DNA from: GCA-002790365 sp964486645
Lineage (GTDB): Bacteria; Bacteroidota; Ignavibacteria; Ignavibacteriales; Ignavibacteriaceae
Reading direction: 5' to 3'
Length of the DNA stretch: 21,277 bases
Assembly: GCA_964486645.1 (NCBI GenBank)
Contig: CAZAOG010000040.1
Location: 1 to 21,277, forward strand
Positions 13,871 through 21,277 of this stretch are shown one piece after another; the first letter of the stretch is position 1; the number at the start of each line of letters is the position of its first letter. Below the pieces are notes generated by a model, which did not search any database, was not told where the DNA came from, and saw only the letters and a list, made by a program, of their open reading frames with translations. Position numbers and translations under genes: made by a program.

Positions 13871-16800
13871 GTGAAAATAAGAACCCGTATATTGATTATA
13901 AATTTTATAACAGTAATAGTGGTGATAAGTGCAGTAACTTATTCTTTCTATTCAATAATGTATAACGTTTTAGAAGAGCAGCAATCACAAAGTTTATTAA
14001 AATCAACAAACAATTTTATTTATACTTATCAACAGTATTTAGATGCCGCCGCAATTGAAGCCGCCTCATTTGTCGAATTAAAAGAGAAATCCGTTAATCT
14101 TAGAAACGTAGATTTTATTTTAAGAAAACACAACGATTCAAATCTCTATTCGTTTACGTACTTTAACAACAAAATAGTTCGTTCAAAAAAAAAAATATCA
14201 TTAGAAGATTTTATCTCCAGTAATCCCTTTATAATTATCCAAAAATATATAAGCCGTAACGGTAAAGAATATATATACGGAATAAGAATAACAAAAGATT
14301 ATCTGCTGTTTATTTCCAAACAAATCGGTTCTCATTTGGCTTTGGTGTGGAACGATTTTCCGACTGTAGTTTCAACACAAACAAACGATTATAATTTATT
14401 TGCTTTAAAAAAACTAACCGAAAAGCTTAATAAAAAAAATAATTTTACCGTCACCGATTATTCAAAAGGCTCTAACGCTTTGGTGGCAACCCTTTACAGA
14501 CCTGAAAATATTTTTAACAGTAAATTCTCTTTCGGTTTTATAATATTTAATTCTATTTCCGGTCTCGCTAAATTAACCACCAATTTAAATTTGATAATAT
14601 TATTAACGGCAATTACGGGCATATTATTGTCGGTAATATTAACGTTATTATTTTCCAACAGAATAAGAAAACAACTGAGAATGTTGAGCAAAGCGGCAAT
14701 CCTTACCGGAGAGAGAAATTTTAAAAACCTTATTGATATTAAAAGTAAAGATGAAATCGGCGATCTTTCAAATGCTTTTAATGATATGATTGGCGAATTA
14801 TATAAAAGCGAAAAAGCCAAAAAAGAATACAGTGATTTTATAGAACTTGTCAATCAAAATCCCACACTCAAAGAATTTTCGGACGCTACGCTTTCTAAAA
14901 TTATAAAAACGGGTAATTTCCCTATTGGTGCGCTTTACAGTGTTTCCGAAAAGGAGATTACACTATGCAGCGCCTATGGAATAACAGAAGAAGATTTACC
15001 CGAGAAAAACATAAACTATCTTAAAAGTGTAGTTGAGGAAAAAGAAATAAAAGAACTTTCTTTTTTTGATTCACCCTTATCCGTAACAATAGGCATTGTT
15101 AATGTAAACCTGAAACATCTTCTTATTATGCCGGTTATTTATAATAATGAAGTTATAGGAATTTTGGAATTGGGCTCCGAAAAAGAAATATCGGAGGAAT
15201 TGAAAAATTATTTAAACAGCATAATGCTCCAGCTTGCCATAGGTTTAAGTAATGCCCAGGCTTTTTTACGACTTGAGCAGATGGTCGTTGAACTGAGAAA
15301 TTTAAATGAAGAATTTCAGAAACAAAACGTTCAAATAACCGAACAAAACAAAACACTGAAAGAACTTCACGTTCAGTTAAAAGAAAAAGCGGATGAGCTG
15401 GAAATACAAAAAGAGAAAGCCGAAGAATCTACAAAATTAAAATCGCAATTTTTGGCAAGCATGTCGCACGAACTTCGCACACCCATGAATGCCATTTTGG
15501 GTTTAACCGAATTGATCTTGGAAGATTCCAATCTTGATGATAAAGACCGAGAAAGACTCGGTGTTGTTTTAAAAAGCGGTAAAAGGCTGATGATGTTAAT
15601 AAACGACGTGCTCGATCTTTCAAAAATTGAAGCCGGCAAAATGGATGTAAATATTGACACCCTTATTCTTAATGATCTGTTAAATGATGTTGAAGCAAAT
15701 GTAAAACCTTTGGTTAAAGACAAAGACATTTTGTTCAGAATAAACAAAAAAATAAACACCAACATTATAATTAAAACCGACGGCTATAAAATAACACAAG
15801 TACTTATTAATTTGATAGGCAATGCGGTTAAATTTACAAACGAAGGTTATGTGGAATTATCAATAAATTTACAGCCGAATAATTTGTTGGAATTCAAAGT
15901 AACCGACACGGGGTTAGGAATATCCGAAGACGACATAAAAATAATATTTGAAGAATTCAGACAGGCAGACGGGTCTATAACCAGAAGGCACAGCGGTACG
16001 GGTTTGGGACTTGCCATAAGCAGTAAAATTGCAAAGCTGCTGAAAGGAACCCTGCAGGTTACAAGCGAAATCGGGAAGGGATCTACATTTACATTTACAT
16101 TGCCCGTTGAGGTAATTGAAATAAAAAAAGAAAACGGGGAACCTCGGATTACCGAAATTTCAAAGAAGGAAAAAAAGAAAGATCTGGTGCTGATAATTGA
16201 CGATGATTCCGATACGCGCTATACTGTCGGGAGTTTTTTGAAATCAAAAGATTATGAGGTAATAACAGCCGAAGACGGAAGACAGGGTATAAAAAAAGCT
16301 ATTGAACATCATCCGTTTGCAATAATATTGGATATAATGATGCCCGGTAAAAACGGCTGGCAGGTTTTGGAAGAATTAAAGGAAAATAAAAAAACAAAAG
16401 ACATTCCCGTTATTATTTTTTCAATTATGGAAGATAAACAGGTTGCTTTTAACTTAGGTGCATTTGATTATATAGTTAAACCTATTTCCGGCATTAATTT
16501 AATTTCAGTATTAAATAAATTGGAAATAATTTCTCACAAAAAAATAAGAACCGTTACAATTGTGGACGACGATGAAGTTGAGTTTGAAAGGTTCAAGAAA
16601 GAATTTAAGAACGAAAAGGTTAGAATAAATTATATAAAAGACAGCAAGATTGCCTTTAGTCAGATAAAAGAATCGCAGCCGGATTTAATTGTGCTCGATT
16701 TAATTATGCCGGAAGTTGACGGGATTACTTTGGCTAAAAAATTAAAATCCGACAAACACACTAAAGAAATTCCCATTATTATCAGCACGGCTAAAAATTT

Positions 16801-17371
16801 ATCTAAAGAAGAAAGCGAACTTTTGGATAAAATAGTTGAAGAAATTTCTCTTAAATCTAACGAAAGCCCGTTTGATGTATTAATAAAAGTAAGAGAAAGA
16901 CTTCAGCTTCAGGCTATTGGGCAAGCCGAAAACAAAACACGTAAAGGAAAAACCGCGAAGATCAATAAATTAACGGAAAGCGAAAATCCTTTGATAATGA
17001 TTGTGGACGACGACCCCGATACATTATTTACTTTAAACGAGTTGGTGGAATCTTTAAGTTACCGTACGGTTTTAGCCAAAGACGGGTTGGAATGCATTAA
17101 GAAACTGAAAGAGATAAAACCGGATTTAATTTTGTTGGATATTATGATGCCAAGGATGGATGGATTTCAAACACTGAATAAAATTAGAGAAAACCAAAAA
17201 CTTGAAAAAGTTCGGGTCTTTGCCGTAACCGCAAGAGCGATGGAAGAAGACAAAAAGATTATATTAAAACACGGGTTTGACGATTATATTCCAAAACCCG
17301 TTGATCCTTTAATTTTAACTAATAAAATTAACACACACTTTAACAAATTAGCGAAGATAAAAAATGTATAA
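13871..17371 (+). CDS. Membrane hybrid histidine kinase with three receiver domains
   Basis: A 1166-residue inner-membrane sensor kinase. In order: TM1 (about 7-29), an extracytoplasmic sensor of about 210 residues without a fold I recognise, TM2 (about 240-262), HAMP (about 263-316), GAF-like (about 335-460), coiled coil (about 466-526), HisKA with 'MSHELRTPMNAILGL' (His533), HATPase with 'LINLIGNAVKFT', 'DTGLGIS' and 'GTGLGLAIS', then three receivers. Phospho-acceptors are Asp821 ('LDIMMPGKNG'), Asp943 ('LDLIMPEVDG') and Asp1090 ('LDIMMPRMDG'). The middle receiver lacks a recognisable KP motif and may not phosphorylate normally. A run of 11 A bases (14185-14195) lies in the sensor region. 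The start is GTG, 2 bases after the upstream regulator's stop. The end overlaps the next gene by 8 bases. Because it is transcribed with pilus genes, control of pilus activity is the likely output, but the signal is unknown. Confidence 0.93.
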   Translation: MKIRTRILIINFITVIVVISAVTYSFYSIMYNVLEEQQSQSLLKSTNNFIYTYQQYLDAAAIEAASFVELKEKSVNLRNVDFILRKHNDSNLYSFTYFNNKIVRSKKKISLEDFISSNPFIIIQKYISRNGKEYIYGIRITKDYLLFISKQIGSHLALVWNDFPTVVSTQTNDYNLFALKKLTEKLNKKNNFTVTDYSKGSNALVATLYRPENIFNSKFSFGFIIFNSISGLAKLTTNLNLIILLTAITGILLSVILTLLFSNRIRKQLRMLSKAAILTGERNFKNLIDIKSKDEIGDLSNAFNDMIGELYKSEKAKKEYSDFIELVNQNPTLKEFSDATLSKIIKTGNFPIGALYSVSEKEITLCSAYGITEEDLPEKNINYLKSVVEEKEIKELSFFDSPLSVTIGIVNVNLKHLLIMPVIYNNEVIGILELGSEKEISEELKNYLNSIMLQLAIGLSNAQAFLRLEQMVVELRNLNEEFQKQNVQITEQNKTLKELHVQLKEKADELEIQKEKAEESTKLKSQFLASMSHELRTPMNAILGLTELILEDSNLDDKDRERLGVVLKSGKRLMMLINDVLDLSKIEAGKMDVNIDTLILNDLLNDVEANVKPLVKDKDILFRINKKINTNIIIKTDGYKITQVLINLIGNAVKFTNEGYVELSINLQPNNLLEFKVTDTGLGISEDDIKIIFEEFRQADGSITRRHSGTGLGLAISSKIAKLLKGTLQVTSEIGKGSTFTFTLPVEVIEIKKENGEPRITEISKKEKKKDLVLIIDDDSDTRYTVGSFLKSKDYEVITAEDGRQGIKKAIEHHPFAIILDIMMPGKNGWQVLEELKENKKTKDIPVIIFSIMEDKQVAFNLGAFDYIVKPISGINLISVLNKLEIISHKKIRTVTIVDDDEVEFERFKKEFKNEKVRINYIKDSKIAFSQIKESQPDLIVLDLIMPEVDGITLAKKLKSDKHTKEIPIIISTAKNLSKEESELLDKIVEEISLKSNESPFDVLIKVRERLQLQAIGQAENKTRKGKTAKINKLTESENPLIMIVDDDPDTLFTLNELVESLSYRTVLAKDGLECIKKLKEIKPDLILLDIMMPRMDGFQTLNKIRENQKLEKVRVFAVTARAMEEDKKIILKHGFDDYIPKPVDPLILTNKINTHFNKLAKIKNV

Positions 17372-18044
17372 AATTTTGATAATTGATGATTTAAGAGAAA
17401 ATATTTTTATGCTTAAAAACAGGCTTGAAAAAGAAAATTACGAAACAATTTCCGCCGATAACGGCCAAGAAGGAATTGAAAAAGCAAAAAAACATTTACC
17501 GGATTTAATTCTGCTTGATATAATGATGCCCGGTAAAAATGGTTTTCAGGTTTGCAAAGAACTTTTGGAGGATGAAACCACGAAAGACATACCGATAATT
17601 ATGGTAACGGCTAAAGTTTCGGCAGACGATATTAAAACAGGTTTGGAAACAGGCGCTTTCGATTACATTAAAAAACCATTTAATAACATTGAACTTTTAG
17701 CCAGAGTGAAAACAGCGCTTAAATATGCCGAAGCACGAAAAATAGCTCTGGAAATAGAAAAGAAGAATATGTATACGGCGACGGTTGTAACCGCAAATCA
17801 TAAAATAAGGCAGCCTTTAACTTTGATGAATTTAACTTCTGCGGCTATTAAAAGAGAATTGGAAAAGGACACGATATCAAAAGAGGTTGTTTTAAAGAAG
17901 CTGCACTTTCTTGAAATAGCGGTTAAAGAAATAAACGATGTGTTAAAACAATTACAAAACATTAAAGAACCGGTTTTCTCGGAATATGCAAACGATATTC
18001 AGATGATAGATGTGGATAATGAAAACGAAAACGGAGACGATTAA
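17364..18044 (+). CDS. Receiver protein with orphan DHp-like (HisKA) C-terminal domain
   Basis: A 226-residue cytoplasmic protein. Residues 1-120 are a complete receiver: acidic pair Asp8-Asp9, Asp52 in 'LILLDIMMPGKNG', a Thr in 'IIMVTAK', and Lys in 'DYIKKPF'. A helical linker (about 120-138) leads to 'VVTANHKIRQPLTLMNLTSA' (His146), which resembles a kinase H-box (normally SHELRTPLT) followed by a second helix (about 176-200), the plan of a two-helix DHp domain. No ATP-binding domain follows; an acidic tail ends the protein. It could act as a phosphotransfer relay from the upstream multi-receiver kinase, or regulate by dimerising. It overlaps that kinase gene by 8 bases and ends tail to tail with the minus-strand kinase, with stops sharing TTAA. 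The receiver is certain; the DHp reading is moderate, since conserved Glu after His is Lys. Confidence 0.8.
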   Translation: MYKILIIDDLRENIFMLKNRLEKENYETISADNGQEGIEKAKKHLPDLILLDIMMPGKNGFQVCKELLEDETTKDIPIIMVTAKVSADDIKTGLETGAFDYIKKPFNNIELLARVKTALKYAEARKIALEIEKKNMYTATVVTANHKIRQPLTLMNLTSAAIKRELEKDTISKEVVLKKLHFLEIAVKEINDVLKQLQNIKEPVFSEYANDIQMIDVDNENENGDD

Positions 18045-19708
18045 ATTAATTCTTCAATAAGATTGAGCATTACGTTAAATTCATAAGGCTTTGTTAATAT
18101 TCTTGTAACGCCTTTCTTTTTCCAGTTTAAGTTTTCTTCAAACGCCAAACTGCCTGATGATAGAACTACGGGCATTTTAAAACCAAGCTTTCTTATTTCT
18201 TCGGTGCAGCTAAGTCCGTCCATATCGGGCATGCTGTAATCTATTATTACCATATCTACAACCATTTCTTCCTTTAAAACCCTTAATACCTCAAGTCCGT
18301 TATCAACCATAATTACACTGTAACCGACGGATTCCAGCAAATCGGAAAGCAGCTCTTTCAGCATCGGTTCATCGTCAGCCAAAAGAATAATCTTTTCGGC
18401 ATCTACGCTTTTTTTGGTTTTTGTAGGTGCAAAAGCGGGCAGAAAAACGTCGAAAGTAGTTCCTTTGTTTTTTTTACTTGAAACTAATATTTCACCTTTT
18501 AATGCTTTAATTATTCCGTAGGAAACATAAAGTCCCAAACCTGAACCGGTATCTTTTTCTTTTGTGGAAAAGTAGGGATCGAAAATTTTCAAAAGATTTT
18601 CTTCTTCAATACCTTCGCCTGAATCTTTAACCGATATCCAAACATAATTTCCCATATTTAAAAGGGGAAAGTCACCTCTATTGTTTTTTTCAACAGTAAG
18701 TTTTTTTACGAATAAACCGATGGTTCCTTTTTTGCCTATCGCTTCTTTGGCGTTAACGCACAAGTTTAAAAGAACCTGATAAACTTCAACCGCATTACCC
18801 AAAATGTCCGGAAGATCTTTCTCAATTTCTTTTTCTATTTCTATTCCTTTGGGGAATGTGCTTGAAATAACCTTTACCACCTCTTCCATTAAAGAATTGG
18901 GTTTAATTATTTCTTTTCTTTTTGCGGTCGGCTTGCCGTAAGAAAGAAGCCCTTTTGTCAGATCGCGTGCTCTAACGGAACACTGTTCAATATTTTCAAC
19001 AAGTTTTGTTACTTTTGGTTCGTTGGGAAGTCTCTTTTTTAATAAATCCACACTGCCGAAAATACCGGACAGCAGGTTGTTGAAATCGTGAGCCATACCG
19101 CTGCTGAGTTTACCGATTGTTTCCAATTTTTGAGCTTGCAGCAATTTTTTTTCTAAGGCAATGTTTAAGTTTCTTGTATTTATACTGCTTATTCCAAAAG
19201 CAAGCAAGGTGGCAAATTGTAATGTGGTTGAAGAATCGAAATTAGAAAACCCACCTTTCTTTTTACCGATAATAAGTGTAGCTAAAAGCTTGTTGTCAAA
19301 CAAACATGGGGTTATTAGTATTGTGGAGCTGTTATAAATATTATTTAATGTGTTTCCTATATTATCTTTCTTATCATCTCCAATCAGCGGTTTTGTATGA
19401 GTTGTAAGCCATTTGTTAATAAAAGATAAATTGGCTTTTATTTCTTTTTCAAAATCAGATAAATGTTCCAAGTTATTTTGGGGGTCGTAAACAACAGGGT
19501 GTAATTTTTGGTCTTTAAAATTAAGATAAATTATACCGAACAATCCGTTGCAGTTTTCAACAGCTCTAATTAAGATTTCTTCTGCAATAACCGGGATGGA
19601 GTTTTCTTTAACCAATAGAGCTAAAATATTTTGAAGTTCTTCTTGGAAACGAATATTTTGTTTTAAAATATCATTTTCTTTTTTTAAACTATCGGCTTTG
19701 TTAAGCAT
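18041..19708 (-). CDS. Soluble NtrB-like hybrid histidine kinase
   Basis: A 555-residue cytoplasmic kinase with no membrane segment. It has an N-terminal coiled coil (about 4-30), a GAF-type sensory domain (about 30-185), a HisKA domain with the NtrB-style H-box 'SSGMAHDFNNLLSGIFGS' (His207), an HATPase domain ('LLNLCVNAKEAI', 'KDSGEGI', 'GSGLGLYVSYGI'), and a C-terminal receiver (about 430-555) with Asp490 in 'MVIIDYSMPDMDGL' and a final 'LTKPYEF'. NtrB-type H-boxes usually pair with NtrC-family activators, and the gene lies 12 bases after such an activator in the same operon, so I infer they are cognate. The attached receiver may hold back or divert phosphate. Its end overlaps the convergent pilus operon by four bases, so read-through antisense is possible. 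Signal unknown; the GAF ligand cannot be read from the sequence. Confidence 0.92.
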   Translation of the reverse strand: MLNKADSLKKENDILKQNIRFQEELQNILALLVKENSIPVIAEEILIRAVENCNGLFGIIYLNFKDQKLHPVVYDPQNNLEHLSDFEKEIKANLSFINKWLTTHTKPLIGDDKKDNIGNTLNNIYNSSTILITPCLFDNKLLATLIIGKKKGGFSNFDSSTTLQFATLLAFGISSINTRNLNIALEKKLLQAQKLETIGKLSSGMAHDFNNLLSGIFGSVDLLKKRLPNEPKVTKLVENIEQCSVRARDLTKGLLSYGKPTAKRKEIIKPNSLMEEVVKVISSTFPKGIEIEKEIEKDLPDILGNAVEVYQVLLNLCVNAKEAIGKKGTIGLFVKKLTVEKNNRGDFPLLNMGNYVWISVKDSGEGIEEENLLKIFDPYFSTKEKDTGSGLGLYVSYGIIKALKGEILVSSKKNKGTTFDVFLPAFAPTKTKKSVDAEKIILLADDEPMLKELLSDLLESVGYSVIMVDNGLEVLRVLKEEMVVDMVIIDYSMPDMDGLSCTEEIRKLGFKMPVVLSSGSLAFEENLNWKKKGVTRILTKPYEFNVMLNLIEELI

Positions 19709-19720
19709 TGAATAATATTT

Positions 19721-21076
19721 TTATTGTGTTAAAGAGTATTTGATTATTTTCAGATATAAGGTTTTGATGCTTATTCCAAGTTTGTAAGCGGTTTTAGCTC
19801 TATCCCAATCGTAAAAATTTAATGCATTTATAATATGGTTTTTTTCAACCTCTTCCATACTCAGTATTTCCGTAACATCGCTATAACCACCGGATTTTGT
19901 TTTGCTCTTGGTTTTAGAAGGCAGATTCAAATCTTCAGGTTTTATTACATCGTCGGACGCAAAAATAATGGCTCTTTCAATTATGTGGTCCAACTCCCTT
20001 ACGTTGCCCGGAAAGTCATATTCCATTAATAGTACTTCGGCACCGGGAGACAGACGCTTGGGCGACCTTATGGGCGATTTGACCTCTAAAAAATGATTTG
20101 CAAGCAGAAGGATGTCTTCTTTTCTTTCCCGCAGCGGAGGCAAGGTTAATGTAATAACATTTAACCTGAAAAGAAGGTCTCTTCTGAAATTATTGTTTTC
20201 CGTTTCTTCCAAAAGTTTTTTATTTGTTGCGCCGATCACCCTTACATCGGACGATAAATTGGCAACACCGCCGATTCTTCTGTATTCACCGCTTTCGAGG
20301 AATCTTAAAAGTTTGGGTTGAAGCGTTACGCTCATCTCGCCTATTTCATCTAAAAATAAAGTTCCTCCGTCTGCTATTTCCACCAACCCCTGTTTGCTGG
20401 ATTTCGCATCCGTAAATGCACCTCTCTCGTGACCGAAAAGTTCGCTTTCGATCAATTGGTCGGGCAAAGATGCACAATTAATAACTACAAAAGGTTTTTC
20501 GCTCCTCGGGGAGTTGCGGTGAATGTATTCCGCCAGGAGTTCTTTTCCGGTTCCTGTTTCGCCTTCGATTAAAACATTGGATTCGGATTTTGCCGATTTG
20601 TTCGCAAGAGAAATAATTTTTTGAATTTCTTTGCTCGTGCCTATTATTTTACTTGATATGTTTTTATGGACCTGCTCTTCTAATATTGTGGTTTTTACCA
20701 ACAGGTTTTTGTGTTCGATAGCACGGTTAATGGTCAGAATCAAATCGTCAAAATCATAGGGTTTTGATATAAAATCATAAGCGCCCATCTTAATGCATTT
20801 TATGGCTTTTTTAATATCGGATTGTGCGGTTAAAATTATCACTTGCAAAGAGGAAGAATAGCCGGTTACGAATTTTAATACATCCTCTCCCGAAACTTCG
20901 TTCATATTAAGGTCCAAAAGCAGTACGTCATAATTTTTACTTTTTACGGCATCAATAGCGTCTTGTCCGTCATAAACGGTTTGTACTGCAAATCCTTCTT
21001 CAAGTAATTGTTCTTTAAGAAGGTAACATAAAGTTTCGTCATCGTCGCAGACGAGTATATTATTTTCTTTTGACAT
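19721..21076 (-). CDS. NtrC-family sigma-54-dependent response regulator
   Basis: A 451-residue enhancer-binding protein that opens sigma-54 promoters. The receiver (about 5-120) has Asp55, Thr83 and Lys105; the usual Pro after 'LDLNM' is Asn. The AAA+ domain (about 140-375) has Walker A GETGTGKE (171-178), Walker B 'GGTLFLDE' (236-243) and an arginine-finger region 'FRRDLLFRLN'. The sigma-54 contact loop reads GAFTDA (218-223) instead of GAFTGA. A Fis-type helix-turn-helix ends the protein (about 407-451, with 'RAKTAYKLGISIKTLYLKI'). It is first in an operon with the NtrB-like kinase. The nearby pilin control region has dyads and -24/-12 promoters suited to such an activator, and PilR-like regulators control pilin genes elsewhere, so pilus control is a reasonable inference. 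No dyad of the same kind lies before its own gene. Family is certain; target is inferred. Confidence 0.95.
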   Translation of the reverse strand: MSKENNILVCDDDETLCYLLKEQLLEEGFAVQTVYDGQDAIDAVKSKNYDVLLLDLNMNEVSGEDVLKFVTGYSSSLQVIILTAQSDIKKAIKCIKMGAYDFISKPYDFDDLILTINRAIEHKNLLVKTTILEEQVHKNISSKIIGTSKEIQKIISLANKSAKSESNVLIEGETGTGKELLAEYIHRNSPRSEKPFVVINCASLPDQLIESELFGHERGAFTDAKSSKQGLVEIADGGTLFLDEIGEMSVTLQPKLLRFLESGEYRRIGGVANLSSDVRVIGATNKKLLEETENNNFRRDLLFRLNVITLTLPPLRERKEDILLLANHFLEVKSPIRSPKRLSPGAEVLLMEYDFPGNVRELDHIIERAIIFASDDVIKPEDLNLPSKTKSKTKSGGYSDVTEILSMEEVEKNHIINALNFYDWDRAKTAYKLGISIKTLYLKIIKYSLTQ

Positions 21077-21164
21077 TTTTCCCGTTTAGTAAGTAAGTTT
21101 TATAAGTTGATTTAGTTTGAAATACATTTACCAAATGCTTATATTTTGCCTTCAAATTTTTTTT

Positions 21165-21236
21165 GGGCGCGTAGCTCAGTGGTAGAGCATCTGCCTTTTA
21201 AGCAGAGGGTCGGTGGTTCGATACCACCCGCGCTCA
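21165..21236 (+). tRNA. tRNA-Lys (anticodon UUU)
   Basis: A full cloverleaf of 72 bases. The acceptor stem GGGCGCG (21165-21171) pairs with CGCGCTC (21229-21235) with one G-U pair; the discriminator is A21236. The D-arm contains GTAGCTCAGTGGTAGAGC. The anticodon stem TCTGC/GCAGA (21190-21194, 21202-21206) encloses the loop CTTTTAA, anticodon TTT. The T-arm GGTGG-TTCGATA-CCACC is canonical. CCA is not encoded and must be added. I see no integrated element beside it. Confidence 0.97.
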
Positions 21237-21247
21237 CTCTCAAATTC

Positions 21248-21272
21248 AATCCGGCAGCCGCCGGATTTTTTA
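21248..21272 (+). terminator. Intrinsic terminator after tRNA-Lys
   Basis: Stem AATCCGGC (21248-21255) and GCCGGATT (21260-21267), loop AGCC, followed by a T-rich tract. It starts 12 bases after the mature tRNA end. Confidence 0.88.
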
Positions 21273-21277
21273 TTTTA

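Noticed and set aside
14630..14643. TCGGTAATATTAAC, a 13/14 match to the operator sequence
   Set aside because: It lies inside codons for the second membrane helix of the kinase and breaks one arm of the GTAA-N3-TTAC dyad; more likely chance.
14494..15765. Several minus-strand open frames within the hybrid kinase gene
   Set aside because: They oppose well-defined HAMP, GAF and HisKA coding sequence; Ser/Leu-rich content is typical of antisense frames in AT-rich genes.
21165..21236. tRNA-Lys as an integration site for a mobile element
   Set aside because: No integrase, no direct repeat of the tRNA 3' end in the window, and neighbours look like ordinary chromosome.

Overview
The window is AT-rich (roughly one third G+C by eye) and almost fully coding. 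It reads as a chromosomal segment of a bacterium from the Bacteroidota/Chlorobiota/Ignavibacteriota side of the tree. That placement is an inference from the low G+C, the pilin of the 'MGQQQLLLIVLG' type and the protein style; nothing here fixes a genus. Some starts have clear Shine-Dalgarno-like AGGA sites (the pilin and PilC genes).

Layout. (1) 82-1851, +: aspS, a housekeeping aspartyl-tRNA synthetase. (2) 2044-4444, -: a tight three-gene operon of pilin-like proteins (PilV-, PilW- and PilX-like by position and form). (3) 4445-4864: a 420-base divergent control region with four GTAA-N3-TTAC dyads, two of them in a perfect 14+1+14 palindrome, between two candidate sigma-54 (-24/-12) promoters, one facing each way. 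(4) 4865-18044, +: a major pilin-like gene, an intrinsic terminator, then pilC, pilB, pilT, a PilM-PilN fusion, a PilO-PilP-like fusion and a short pilQ secretin. These run directly into a CheY-like regulator, a membrane hybrid histidine kinase with three receiver domains, and a receiver protein ending in an orphan phospho-histidine (DHp-like) domain. Spacings are mostly 0-13 bases or overlaps (81 bases before pilT). (5) 18041-21076, -: a second regulatory operon, an NtrC-family sigma-54 activator followed by a soluble NtrB-like hybrid kinase. It meets the pilus operon tail to tail with stop codons overlapping in TTAA. (6) 21165-21236, +: tRNA-Lys(UUU), followed by a terminator.

Working model (inference). 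The window encodes a compact, non-canonical type IV pilus: one major and three minor pilin-like subunits, the extension ATPase PilB, a PilT-like retraction ATPase, the platform PilC, an inner-membrane alignment complex reduced to two fused proteins (MN and OP), and a small outer-membrane secretin. Pilin supply in both directions is probably switched by a sigma-54 activator acting at the shared dyads; the NtrC-like protein encoded at the far end is the obvious candidate. A large phosphorelay sits in the assembly operon itself. No prepilin peptidase gene (pilD) is present, so processing of the unusual 2- to 4-residue leaders must rely on a gene elsewhere.

I see no insertion sequence, CRISPR array, rRNA or prophage gene.
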